A DNA stretch of 18,535 nucleotides from Kiritimatiellia bacterium (GCA_029939545.1 JAOZSS010000027.1:1-18535), one strand, 5' to 3'. Numbered from the stretch's first letter, positions 6,378 to 14,638 are shown. Program-made: numbers and translations. The notes: generated from the sequence alone by a model not told the origin.

Positions 6378-9194
6378 TCACCAATCCCGCTCCCTCGGTG
6401 ACAGCGGTGCTGAACGATTGCGTTCGCGCTGCCGCTCCTCGTACTCCTTCTCCCGTTCCAAGGCTCGGTCCATCAGCTTATCAAGCTCATCCTGTGAGAT
6501 CTCCTGGGGCTGCGGCTCAGGCTGCTGCTCCTGCTGTTGCTCCTCGGGCGGGGGCTGCTCCTGCTGCTCCTGATCTTGATCTTGATCTTGTTGCTGGTCT
6601 TGTTGCTGGTCCTGCTGCTGCTGTTGTTGTTGCTGTTGGTCGGACGACTTCGGCAGCAGTTCCCCGATCTGCTTCAAGAGATCATAGCTGTGCATCTCTT
6701 CATCCAATGCATCGACCTGACGGCCTGCCCGGAGATGTTCGAGCGCTTGTTGCTGTGCTGCAACAGCCTCCTCCGCCAAGGCAAGGACATTGCTGTGTGC
6801 CTCGACAGTCAACCCGAGATCGGTCGGTTGCTGAACGTTGGGGTCGGGCTGCCCGTCCGGTCCCAGTTCGTCGATCCTATGCGCATCCTCGGGCAGTGCA
6901 GCGGGCAGGCGCTGCACGAACAGCGGGGTGAGGGACAGCGCCTCTGCCTGGTCCGTGATGTTCTTCTGTGAGGGTGGCGTGGCGGTCGTGATCGCCTGCT
7001 CGGTTTCGACAACAGCATTACTCTGGCGCCTGAGATCCTCCTGCAACAGACGTGTGTAGTCCGCCATCTGCTTCCAGATTGCATACAAGTTGGATTCGGC
7101 ATCGGCCGCCGAACCGTAGCCAGCCGGGTCCAGGTCGCGTAGCGCGGCACCCGCATCCATCATGCTGTCCTGGATGCTATCCATGGCACCGTTCATCATG
7201 GCCAGGTGTTCCTGCTCCGCCTGGCCTTGCAGCATGCCGAGCAGCTTGCCCTTCAGCGGAATCCAGAGATGGGAATTGGTCTTCTGGCGAGCCGCCAGGG
7301 CCTCGTACTGCGCGATTTGGGCCGGCGTGTCGTTCGTGAATACCTGTGGGCATGTCTCAATGATGTCCCGCTGCTCACGGAGCATCGTCTCCAGCAGCGC
7401 GAACGGCTCGGTCTGACCGTGTTGTTGCATAAGCTGTGCCACGAGCGCTTTCTCCTCGGCCTCCGGAACCGCGCCTAGAACCAGCGCCAGGTTCGCCCGG
7501 CTGTCTTCATCGCTTTCCTCGGCCCGCAGTGCCTCCTGGTAGGCGGCGGCTGACTGCTTCAGCATGAACTCACGGCCTTTCAACGTGGCGGCATCGACAG
7601 CGCCATCCATCTCTTCGGCACGTCGGTACAGCGCCGAGCCAAGGCCGCTGGCGGCTGGTGCATCGATATCGTGCCGCGACTGCACGAGCCGCTGCAGGAT
7701 GGCGGCGGCCTTCATGTGTTCGCTGGCGCGATACCAGGCCACGGCCGCATTGAACATGAAGTCACGCTGCGATTCGCGGGTCGACCCTTTCGCGGCCTCC
7801 TCGTAGACGACGGCGGCTTCAGCATACTTGCCCTTACGGAACAACCGCTGCGCCATGCGTGCCCCCGACCGCCCCGGCGGGACATCGGGAAGCGCGTTCG
7901 TTACAGACGACTCCGCGTTAACCTGGGGCACATTTGTGACCGTGACGGCGAGCGAGGAGGGCCCGAGGGGAACCGCATTGGTGGTTTGTGCCGTTGCCGT
8001 GGCGGCGGTCCACAAGATGGCGGCTATTGCCAGAACCTTTGCTGTTCCTGATATGTCTTTGAGGGATGTTTTCTGCGGCGACATGTCTTTGAGTTTTGAG
8101 TTTTGAGTTCGGAGTTCATCCGCCGCAGGCGGGTTCGTAGCTCGTTTGTTCGTTTGTTCGTCTGTTCGGCTGTTCGTCTTCCCTCCGGCCCCTAGCCGTC
8201 CGCGACTCAGGCATGCGCCGACTATGAAGAGGACGAAGGCCGGGAGCAGGAAGATCTGGTAGCGCTCAATGTGGCGGCGCTGTAGTGTTTCCTCCAGATC
8301 CTGTGCGAGAATATGGCTCAGTCGATTGCGGTACAGTTCTCCCAGCGTGGTGGTTGCCGTACTGGCCGTACCGACTGGAATGTAGGCCCCGCCGGAGAGC
8401 TGAGCGATGCGGTCGAGCGTTTCGTTGTCCAGCTTGGTTACAATGTCGCTACCTTTGTGCTGCGCAAAAACGCCTTGCTGATCCGCATCAGGGATACGGG
8501 CACCGCGCTGATCGCCCAGTCCAACCGTAAAGATGGGGATGCCGCGTTCGGAGGCCTGCTCGGCCAGCGCGATGGCGTGGCCGGTTAGGTCTTCTCCATC
8601 GGAAATGAGGATGATGGCCTTGTGATTGCTGTCGGCGGTTTCAAAGGCGGAGAGGGCCTTGGCAATGGCGTCGCCGATATCGGTTTCGCCACGCGGGGCA
8701 GAATCAACCGTAATGCCATCGAGTGTCTGTCTGAGATAGGCATAGTCCGTGGTGAGCGGGCACATCAGGACGGCCTTGTGGCGGAACGCGATCAGTGCGG
8801 CACGGTCACCCTCCAGATCCCTGATCAGGTCGATCAGGTCAACCTTGGCCCGTTCGAGGCGGTTTGGATAGACGTCTCCGGCCAGCATGGAGCGTGAGAC
8901 GTCGAGCGCGATCACCAAGTCGCGTCCGCGCTTGAACACCATCTGTTCCTGTACCCCCCAGCGTGGACGTGAGGCGGCGAAGAGCAGGAGCAGTAGCCCG
9001 AGTGAGAGCAGAATGCTCTGCCACACGGTGCGGTTCTTCGAATGGCGCGGCTGCAGGAGTTCCTGCATGGCGGGAGAGACGAAGATCGCCAGGTTGCGCT
9101 CGCGGCGTCGCGCCGCGGCATACCACCAGAGCCCCAGCAGTGGCACGAGCCACAGCAGAATCAGCATCCAGGGATGTGCAAAAGATAAACTCAT
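6378..9194 (-). CDS. BatB-BatC fusion: VWA domain joined to TPR / Gln-rich protein
   Basis: The 938-residue protein has BatB topology at its N-terminus: membrane helices at about 7-26 and 57-75, then a VWA domain with an intact MIDAS (D98-x-S100-x-S102, T171, D199), and a helix at about 313-330. Residues 335-370 are a polar linker that translates 7/8-bp repeats. At 371 (MSPQKTSLKD) a second signal peptide begins, ending near TATAQ at 403; this looks like the old start of BatC. TPR-like helices follow (about 443-560), then a long helical part, a Gln/Glu/Asp/Pro-rich stretch (852-897) and the C-terminal BatC-type ending ERDW. The start at 9194 has no Shine-Dalgarno site; repeats fill the space up to BatA. 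An alternative is that translation also begins at the internal ATG (8082-8084), giving separate BatC. VWA proteins of this kind are the partners of MoxR ATPases. Confidence 0.92.
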   Translation of the reverse strand: MSLSFAHPWMLILLWLVPLLGLWWYAAARRRERNLAIFVSPAMQELLQPRHSKNRTVWQSILLSLGLLLLLFAASRPRWGVQEQMVFKRGRDLVIALDVSRSMLAGDVYPNRLERAKVDLIDLIRDLEGDRAALIAFRHKAVLMCPLTTDYAYLRQTLDGITVDSAPRGETDIGDAIAKALSAFETADSNHKAIILISDGEDLTGHAIALAEQASERGIPIFTVGLGDQRGARIPDADQQGVFAQHKGSDIVTKLDNETLDRIAQLSGGAYIPVGTASTATTTLGELYRNRLSHILAQDLEETLQRRHIERYQIFLLPAFVLFIVGACLSRGRLGAGGKTNSRTDEQTNKRATNPPAADELRTQNSKLKDMSPQKTSLKDISGTAKVLAIAAILWTAATATAQTTNAVPLGPSSLAVTVTNVPQVNAESSVTNALPDVPPGRSGARMAQRLFRKGKYAEAAVVYEEAAKGSTRESQRDFMFNAAVAWYRASEHMKAAAILQRLVQSRHDIDAPAASGLGSALYRRAEEMDGAVDAATLKGREFMLKQSAAAYQEALRAEESDEDSRANLALVLGAVPEAEEKALVAQLMQQHGQTEPFALLETMLREQRDIIETCPQVFTNDTPAQIAQYEALAARQKTNSHLWIPLKGKLLGMLQGQAEQEHLAMMNGAMDSIQDSMMDAGAALRDLDPAGYGSAADAESNLYAIWKQMADYTRLLQEDLRRQSNAVVETEQAITTATPPSQKNITDQAEALSLTPLFVQRLPAALPEDAHRIDELGPDGQPDPNVQQPTDLGLTVEAHSNVLALAEEAVAAQQQALEHLRAGRQVDALDEEMHSYDLLKQIGELLPKSSDQQQQQQQQQDQQQDQQQDQDQDQEQQEQPPPEEQQQEQQPEPQPQEISQDELDKLMDRALEREKEYEERQRERNRSAPLSPRERDW
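6520..6645 (-). repeat. CAG/CAA-type triplet run coding Gln-rich tract
   Basis: The plus strand shows dense CTG/TTG/ATC triplets; on the minus strand they code for nine successive glutamines followed by QQQD and DQ units (residues about 853-897 of the BatB-BatC fusion). The unit is a multiple of three, so slippage would change tract length without breaking the frame. Confidence 0.75.
8088..8180. repeat. Mixed 7-bp and 8-bp repeats inside the BatB-BatC frame
   Basis: TTTTGAG units (7 bp) are followed by a CCGCC-GCA-GGCGG mini-palindrome (8120-8132), then TTCGTAG and four TTCGTTTG-like units (8 bp). The whole array is translated as the linker between the BatB and BatC parts of the fusion, directly before the internal signal peptide. 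Confidence 0.8.
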
Positions 9195-9241
9195 GATTTA
9201 CGAACGAGAAACAACAACTTAGAACTCACAACTCAGAACTC
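9195..9241. repeat. 7-bp repeats filling the BatA-BatB gap
   Basis: The gap between the BatA stop and the next ATG holds AGAACTC, ACAACTC, AGAACTC units plus degenerate neighbours. No Shine-Dalgarno motif can be found upstream of the ATG at 9194, so the repeat seems to have displaced or replaced the normal start signal. Confidence 0.75.
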
Positions 9242-10294
9242 CTAAATCAACCTTTTGGCAGCTAACATATTCAAACTTGTTGCGGCAACGAGCAGGATCA
9301 GCGCCGGATAGAGGAAACGGGGAAACAGTTCGTTGTACTGCGTGTAGATATCCCGCTCGATCCGGGTGGTTTCGAGCTCGTCGATATCTTCCAGTGCATC
9401 TCTGAGTCCGCGGGGATCACGCACGTTGAAGTATTGTCCGTCTGTCTCCTCGGCAATACGGCGCAACAGTCGTTCGTCGAGCGACACGTTGACCCTGCTC
9501 ACCGTGCTGCGTCCAAAGATATCCTTCGTCATGAACGGGGCCGTCGAGACACCCGGTGTGCCAATCCCGATGGTGTAGACTTTGATGCCCAGTTCGGAGG
9601 CCAGCCTGATGCCCGCTTCGGGTGTGATGGCCCCCGTGTTCGATTCGCCGTCACTAAGCAAGACGATGATGCGCGAGACCGGCTCAGCGTCCCGCAGGCG
9701 GGCGCACCCCATGGCCAGGGCATCGCCGATGGCGGTCAGCAGTTCCTCCTGGTTGACGACCTGACTGTCCACGTACACCTCGCGCGGCACTTCCACGCCG
9801 CTTAAGACGTGCTGCAGCGCTGCGTGGTCGGCGGTGAGCGGTACGCGCGTGATGGCGTATCCCCCGAACGTCACGAGCCCGATCAGATCATCCGGACGCT
9901 TGTCCAGAAAATCGGAGAAGGTCTCCTTCACGGCATCAAGGCGGGTACGGTACTTCACGCCTGTGGGGGTCTTTGAAGAGAGATCGAGCGCGTTCATCGA
10001 TCCCGAGATATCGACCACCATTTCCATGGCGATCACATCGGCCGACCGGTGGCTGCGCGACAAGACGGTTTGCGGACGGGCGAGTGCGACGATGGTCAGG
10101 AACAGGGCGAGCAAGTACATCCCGGGCAACAGGCGCGCCACGACTGTGCGCCAGGTTGCGTGCTGCGTGGGGAGGGTGCTCACGGCGGAGAACGTTAGTC
10201 CGGCCCGGATGCGCCGACGCAGCACAAACCACCCCGCCAGCGCCAGGGCGGGCAGCAGGAAGAAATAGTATGGACTAGCGAAATGGAACATCAT
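9242..10294 (-). CDS. batA: BatA, membrane-anchored VWA protein
   Basis: The protein has 350 residues, the normal length for BatA. It has an N-terminal helix (about 8-25), a second helix (about 53-72), a VWA domain with complete MIDAS (D95-x-S97-x-S99, T188, D215 in LLSDGES), and a C-terminal helix (about 328-345). This topology places the VWA domain on one side of the inner membrane, anchored at both ends. Its ATG overlaps the stop of the upstream gene in ATGA (10291-10294); a second ATG follows immediately (10291) and fits the AGAGGA upstream slightly better. BatA is thought to bind BatB and to be a target of the MoxR ATPase; metal-dependent binding through MIDAS is family knowledge. Confidence 0.95.
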   Translation of the reverse strand: MMFHFASPYYFFLLPALALAGWFVLRRRIRAGLTFSAVSTLPTQHATWRTVVARLLPGMYLLALFLTIVALARPQTVLSRSHRSADVIAMEMVVDISGSMNALDLSSKTPTGVKYRTRLDAVKETFSDFLDKRPDDLIGLVTFGGYAITRVPLTADHAALQHVLSGVEVPREVYVDSQVVNQEELLTAIGDALAMGCARLRDAEPVSRIIVLLSDGESNTGAITPEAGIRLASELGIKVYTIGIGTPGVSTAPFMTKDIFGRSTVSRVNVSLDERLLRRIAEETDGQYFNVRDPRGLRDALEDIDELETTRIERDIYTQYNELFPRFLYPALILLVAATSLNMLAAKRLI

Positions 10295-11349
10295 TCCTCT
10301 TTTTCTGACTCTGCGGCGTCCTTCTCGATATAGGAGCGGGCCGTAGTTGTGGAGCGATCGATGTCGCTCTCGCTGGGAGTGTAGGCGGCAAACTTGACCA
10401 GGTCAGCGGCCTGGAGGAATTCCTTGAGATGGTTCACCACCTCGGGGCTGAACTGTGGGCCTGCCGCGTCGGAGCCGTCCGGCGAAGACAGGTCGCCGCT
10501 GACAGCGGCCAGAAACTCCTCAGTGGTCTGTTCCGGAGCGCGCACCTTGTGGGCGCGTTCGATGTAGCGGCGGACGATCATCGTGAGCTGCAGGTAGAAC
10601 TCCTTGACCTTGTGCCGGGTGATGAGATCCTTTGCCAGCAGGATGGCCAACTCCTTGAGCGCGCGCTCGCGCGGCGACATCCGCATCAGTTTGACCTGCC
10701 GATGCAGGCGTCCGCCCAGTTTCCAGAGCAGGAACACAAGGGCGATGACAGCCAGGAGGAGCAAGGCGTATCCCGCCACCTCCCGGAACGGCGGGCGCAC
10801 CCACACGGGGTCCAGCTCGTCGCGGATCTCCGTGCCGGGATCCTCGTCCGTGGGTGGGGTGACCTCCAGCACAATCGGGCGCGTGGGGAACCACGTTTGC
10901 GTGGCTGGTGACTCCCGGCCATCACTCACCAGGATTGGCATGGGGGCAATACGGTGCTCGCGCCCGGGTAGGGGGGTCAGGCGGGCATTGAGCTGACGCG
11001 TTACGCGATCGCCCTCCGTGACATCCGGATCCTCAAACGCGCCGTTGAGAATGAATCCCTGTAGTCGACCGGCCAGCACGGGAAGTCCGACGCGCACGTT
11101 GGGGGGCGCGGTGACGGTAATCGTCAGCAGCGTGTCCCGCTCGTACTGAATCGTGGCGGGATCTATCGAAAAGACCAGCTCCACCTCCCCATGCGCCATC
11201 TCCTCAACGAGTGGACCAGGTGCGGTCTGGGCGTTCGACTCCTCGTCCTGCTGTCCGCATCCCCCCAGGCATGCCAAGAGCAGTGAGAGAAACACGGTTC
11301 GGGTTGCCCTCCCCAGGGCCGCCGCATTCTGCATTCCGCATTCTCCCAT
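10291..11349 (-). CDS. BatD/DUF4381-like lipoprotein with membrane helix
   Basis: The 352-residue protein carries a lipoprotein signal peptide with lipobox LGGC (lipidated cysteine at residue 31), a beta-rich extracytoplasmic domain (about 50-165), a membrane helix (193-211) and a cytoplasmic helical domain (about 215-340) containing the YIERAHKVRAPEQTTEEFL-type segment seen in DUF4381/BatD cytoplasmic tails. The ATG at 11349 is preferred over the GTG at 11352: it overlaps the DUF58 stop (TGATG) and has GGGGAG about 6 bases upstream. The first codons translate a 7-bp repeat (11324-11344). Position between DUF58 and BatA is where this family usually lies in MoxR clusters. It probably links the periplasmic and cytoplasmic sides of the complex. 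Confidence 0.85.
   Translation of the reverse strand: MGECGMQNAAALGRATRTVFLSLLLACLGGCGQQDEESNAQTAPGPLVEEMAHGEVELVFSIDPATIQYERDTLLTITVTAPPNVRVGLPVLAGRLQGFILNGAFEDPDVTEGDRVTRQLNARLTPLPGREHRIAPMPILVSDGRESPATQTWFPTRPIVLEVTPPTDEDPGTEIRDELDPVWVRPPFREVAGYALLLLAVIALVFLLWKLGGRLHRQVKLMRMSPRERALKELAILLAKDLITRHKVKEFYLQLTMIVRRYIERAHKVRAPEQTTEEFLAAVSGDLSSPDGSDAAGPQFSPEVVNHLKEFLQAADLVKFAAYTPSESDIDRSTTTARSYIEKDAAESEKEE
11324..11344. repeat. Three 7-bp repeats in the start of the BatD/DUF4381-like gene
   Basis: GCATTCT, GCATTCC and GCATTCT follow one another. They encode residues just after the start codon of the lipoprotein, before the hydrophobic part of its signal peptide. Confidence 0.75.
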
Positions 11350-12239
11350 CACACTCTCCCCGCACGACTCTGTCGCTGCTTAAACAGCTTGCGCACGTCA
11401 TCAATGAAGGGACGGTCTGTCGATGCCCAGATGGTGTCGATCTTCAGGCGTCTGAACTGCTGGGTGAGATCACTGATGCGTTCCTCGCCCTGTTCACGGA
11501 ACGCGTCGCGCACCTGTCGCGAGGAGGTGTCGAGCAGGCAGAGGTCGCCGGTTTCGGGGTCTTGCACTTCGATAAGACCTGCGTTTACAAGCTGCAGTTC
11601 GCGCGGATCCGTAATGGGGCAGCAGATGACATCGTGTTTGCGTGAGATGACGCGCAGCTCGTTGTCGTAGCCGCTATCCATGAAGTCCGAGATGATGAAC
11701 ACCACCGCGCGGCGTTTCTGTACGTTGCTGAGAAACCGCAGGGCGGTGGTGATATCGGTGCCGCGCCGTGTTTCCTCTGTTGCCAACACCTCGCGCACCA
11801 GGCGCATGACGGCTGTACGGCCCTTGCGCGGCGGGATCGACTTTTCGATACGATCACTGAAAAGAATCAACCCGACGTTATCCTGGTTCTTGATGGCCGA
11901 CAGGGCCAGTAGGCAGGTGATCTCGGCCGCCAACTCGGACTTGGTGCGCGTGCCCGACCCGAAGCCCTGAGACCCGGAAATGTCGACCAGGAACAGTACC
12001 GTCATTTCGCGCTCCTCGGAGAAGCGCTTGATGAAGGGATGCCCCATGCGGGCGGTTACGTTCCAGTCAATCGCGCGGATATCGTCGCCGGGGACATACT
12101 CGCGTACTTCATCGAACTCAATGCCTTGACCGCGGAAGACCGAATGGTAGGCACCGGAGAGATAGTCATCGACGAGCCGATTCGTGATCACACGAATCTT
12201 CCCGACCTGCTTCATCAACTCTTTGGTGTCTATCGCCAT
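11349..12239 (-). CDS. DUF58 family protein, VWA-like MoxR partner
   Basis: The 296-residue soluble protein carries the hallmark DUF58 segment FDEVREYVPGDDIRAIDWN (residues 42-60) and a VWA-like fold with DISGS at 86-90 and an SDFMD motif where the last MIDAS aspartate would stand. DUF58 genes nearly always sit next to moxR, as here, and are thought to act as adaptors for the AAA+ ATPase; the biochemical role is not established. The start at 12239 has only a weak GAAG upstream. It is separated from moxR by 235 bases with palindromes, so its expression may be tuned separately. The stop overlaps the next gene by one base. Confidence 0.95.
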   Translation of the reverse strand: MAIDTKELMKQVGKIRVITNRLVDDYLSGAYHSVFRGQGIEFDEVREYVPGDDIRAIDWNVTARMGHPFIKRFSEEREMTVLFLVDISGSQGFGSGTRTKSELAAEITCLLALSAIKNQDNVGLILFSDRIEKSIPPRKGRTAVMRLVREVLATEETRRGTDITTALRFLSNVQKRRAVVFIISDFMDSGYDNELRVISRKHDVICCPITDPRELQLVNAGLIEVQDPETGDLCLLDTSSRQVRDAFREQGEERISDLTQQFRRLKIDTIWASTDRPFIDDVRKLFKQRQSRAGRV

Positions 12240-12261
12240 GGGAACTTCGATCCGGCGTTAC

Positions 12262-12288
12262 ACCACCACCGGGCTTGCCCCGGTGGAG
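12262..12288 (+). repeat. Palindromic repeat, copy 1
   Basis: An 8-bp perfect stem, CCACCGGG with CCCGGTGG, encloses a CTTGC loop. An inverted relative lies at 12422-12447. Confidence 0.75.
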
Positions 12289-12421
12289 TGCATGATTGTC
12301 AACTACCAGCAGCAACGCTGACCCTTATAGAGCCCGGATAGGAGCGAGTCTTTCGAGAATCTCTTTCCTCGCTCCATGGGCGTGCTCTCGGTCCTTTATC
12401 TCTTTCGTGGCTCAAACATAG

Positions 12422-12447
12422 CTCCACCGGGACAAGCCCTGTGGTGG
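12422..12447 (-). repeat. Palindromic repeat, copy 2 (inverted, diverged)
   Basis: Read on the minus strand it matches copy 1 at 12262-12288 over most of its length, with a few substitutions that weaken one stem arm. The two copies bracket the intergenic region. Confidence 0.65.
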
Positions 12448-12474
12448 CCGAGACCTGTGCGCGACCCCCCCCCG

Positions 12475-13461
12475 CTATGGCACCGGGATTTCGCCCAGGA
12501 GGGTCGTGACGACGTCTTCGCTGGTTACTTCCTCTGCCTCGGCTTCGTAGGTAAGAATGATGCGGTGACGCAGAACGTCGTGGGCCACTTCTTTGACGTC
12601 CTGGGGCGTGGCATAGGCACGTCCATTCAGCATGGCGTTGGCCCGTGCTGCCAGGTTCAGATACAACGTCGCACGCGGAGAGGCACCGTACTCGATCTGG
12701 TGGGCGATATCCAGGTTGAAGAGGGCCGGATCGCGCGTGGCAAAGACGATGTCGAGAATGTAGTCGCCCACCTTCTCGTCGCAGTAGACTTGGTCCAGTG
12801 TCTTGCGCAGCGTGAAGATCTGTGCCGTGCTCATCACCGGCTGAACGTCGAAGGTCTGGTTGCGCGTGAAGCGGTTCATGATGCGCCGCTCGTCATCGCG
12901 CGACGGATGCGTGATGACGCACTTGAGCATAAAGCGGTCAATCTGCGCCTCGGGCAGGGGATAGGTGCCTTCCTGCTCAATGGGGTTCTGTGTCGCCATG
13001 ACCAGGAAAGGGTCGGGTAGATCGTAGGTTCTGTCGCCGAGTGTGACCCGGTGCTCCTGCATCGCTTCGAGCAGGGCCGACTGCACCTTGGCCGGCGCAC
13101 GGTTGATCTCGTCCGCCAGCAGTAGGTTGGTGAAGACCGGGCCGTGCTTGGAACTGAAAGCCCCCTCCTTGGGATTGTAGATCATTGTGCCCACCACGTC
13201 GGCCGGCAGGAGGTCTGGCGTGAACGATATGCGATGGAAGTCCAGCCCCAGCGCCTGCGAAAGGGTTTGCACGGCCGTGGTCTTGGCAAGGCCGGGCACA
13301 CCTTCGAGCAGGATGTGTCCCCCGGTCACGAGAGCGATCAGCATACGGTCGATCAGTTTCTCCTGCCCGACGATCACCTTATTCACTTCCTGGCGCAGGG
13401 CGTCGATCGTATCGGCTTGCTGCTTGATCAGGTCGGTGGTCTGTTCGATATCAGGGCTCAT
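12475..13461 (-). CDS. moxR: MoxR-family AAA+ ATPase
   Basis: MoxR ATPases use ATP to remodel or activate target proteins together with VWA-domain partners. The 328-residue protein has Walker A GVPGLAKT (54-61), Walker B LLLADEIN (113-120, D117 and E118), sensor 1 ATQNP (156-160), the family segment EQEGTYPLPEAQIDRF with arginine at 176, and the C-terminal AAA lid. The ATG at 13461 is chosen because GAGGAG lies 10 bases upstream and the gap to the DUF4340 stop is then 7 bases; the frame is open 15 codons further, but that part reads as Lys/Arg-rich and overlaps the upstream gene. Followed by DUF58 and three more Bat-type genes, it is the motor of the cluster. Confidence 0.97.
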   Translation of the reverse strand: MSPDIEQTTDLIKQQADTIDALRQEVNKVIVGQEKLIDRMLIALVTGGHILLEGVPGLAKTTAVQTLSQALGLDFHRISFTPDLLPADVVGTMIYNPKEGAFSSKHGPVFTNLLLADEINRAPAKVQSALLEAMQEHRVTLGDRTYDLPDPFLVMATQNPIEQEGTYPLPEAQIDRFMLKCVITHPSRDDERRIMNRFTRNQTFDVQPVMSTAQIFTLRKTLDQVYCDEKVGDYILDIVFATRDPALFNLDIAHQIEYGASPRATLYLNLAARANAMLNGRAYATPQDVKEVAHDVLRHRIILTYEAEAEEVTSEDVVTTLLGEIPVP

Positions 13462-13468
13462 GGTCTGC

Positions 13469-14638
13469 TTACTCCTCTTCCTTGTCGTCATCGGACTTCT
13501 CTTCAATGGCTTTCACTATCTTGTCGCGCGTGGCTCGCATCGTGTCGGTTTTGTAGGACGCAATCACGTAGGTCCACGGTCCGAGTTTTGTGTTGAGCTC
13601 GACCACCTTCTGCTCGAGTTGCCCGCGCGCTTCGGCTTGGCGCGTCTTCGCTTCCGCGGCGGCCTGTTTCTCATCTTCGGTTTGCTCGGTTTCGTCACCG
13701 GCGGTCCCCTCGGGTGCGGCCGGCTCGAGCGCTACGCTGATACGGGCATAACGGTTCTCGGAGTCTGGGGCCTGCGCGCCGATCTGTACAGTGTAGATCT
13801 CGCCCTTTGCGGTCGTGGTGACAAAGGTGTCGGGCTTGTCTAAACCGAGCGCTTCATCACTAAGGGCCGGATCGGCCACAGACTCAAACCGAAGATAGCT
13901 CAAGGCCGACTTGATGCTGTTGACCACGGAGGCGTCCATCTCCTCTTTCTCGCCCAGCCCGGCCAACACGAGATCAGGTCCGCCTTCAGCCACGGCGAGG
14001 TCGATGGCCTCACGGTCCGGCCCGGCAAGGCGGACGGATGTCACATCGGTTCCCGTCACGCTCACCAGCTCCTTGTTCAGCCAGTCGGAGGCCCTGCTGA
14101 ACTCGTGAAGGTTGTCCTTTACCAGGTAGATGGTCGTCCCGCCGTCCGGCGAAACGAACTGCCCGTCCGGGTAGCCGCCAAAGCGGCCCTGGCTGTCGTC
14201 CGAACGCTGGCGCGCCTCACCCACCAGAAGCGACGCCACGGCATTGCCGGACGCATCGCGTAGCTCGACCAATGTGCCGCCGTCTGGACTGTCCAAGGGT
14301 GAGACCATCTTCATGGTGGCCTTGTCGTCTGCCTCGGCTTCGACCACCTGGCCCACCTTCAGTTCGGATACCTTCAATATGGCCGACTTGATGCGGTTGA
14401 AATCGGCCGGATAGTTGAAGTCGGTCTCCGACACCCACACATCCGCCACCCTCGCCAGCCTTGAGCTGCCATCAGGGGTTGTGACGGCGATAGCCGCGAT
14501 GTCATTGATGGGTAGCTCGCCCAGAACGAGTGTTCCAATCCTATCCGACGGTTCTTCATCCGAGCGCTGTGTCAGGAGAGCAAGTCCCCCCAGCACCACG
14601 GCAACTATCAACAGAACTATGAGATTCTTTGCTTTCAT
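13469..14638 (-). CDS. DUF4340 membrane-anchored protein
   Basis: The 389-residue protein has a signal-anchor helix at about 5-23 (KNLIVLLIVAVVLGGLALL) and a large extracytoplasmic part with the DUF4340 pattern: paired beta repeats, including the DKPDTFVTTTAKGEIYTVQIG segment. The C-terminal quarter is Lys/Glu-rich and probably helical, ending in a run of acidic residues. The start is supported by GAGAGG 6 bases upstream. DUF4340 genes commonly follow GldG-like ABC auxiliary genes, as here, so it is probably a subunit or substrate-binding partner of that transporter. A 163-base gap with a large palindrome separates it from the transporter genes, and 7 bases separate it from moxR. Biochemical function is unknown. 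Confidence 0.88.
   Translation of the reverse strand: MKAKNLIVLLIVAVVLGGLALLTQRSDEEPSDRIGTLVLGELPINDIAAIAVTTPDGSSRLARVADVWVSETDFNYPADFNRIKSAILKVSELKVGQVVEAEADDKATMKMVSPLDSPDGGTLVELRDASGNAVASLLVGEARQRSDDSQGRFGGYPDGQFVSPDGGTTIYLVKDNLHEFSRASDWLNKELVSVTGTDVTSVRLAGPDREAIDLAVAEGGPDLVLAGLGEKEEMDASVVNSIKSALSYLRFESVADPALSDEALGLDKPDTFVTTTAKGEIYTVQIGAQAPDSENRYARISVALEPAAPEGTAGDETEQTEDEKQAAAEAKTRQAEARGQLEQKVVELNTKLGPWTYVIASYKTDTMRATRDKIVKAIEEKSDDDKEEE

Larger units (their letters stand above)
12240..12474. other. Intergenic region between moxR and DUF58 with several palindromes
   Basis: No gene is seen in these 235 bases. An 8-bp perfect hairpin (CCACCGGG 12266-12273, CCCGGTGG 12279-12286) and an imperfect copy in opposite orientation (12422-12447) stand at its two ends, so the copies could also pair with each other. 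Between them GGAGCGAG (12341-12348) and CTCGCTCC (12368-12375) form another 8-bp inverted repeat with a 19-base loop. No T-run marks a clear terminator. Confidence 0.7.

Noticed and set aside
6537..6971. Plus-strand frame starting with a long leucine run, membrane-protein-like
   Set aside because: The leucines are the reverse reading of the Gln-coding CAG/CAA triplets, not a real membrane protein.
12341..12375. Transcription terminator in the moxR-DUF58 gap
   Set aside because: The 8-bp inverted repeat has a 19-base loop and no T-run on either strand, and it would cut an operon of functionally linked genes.
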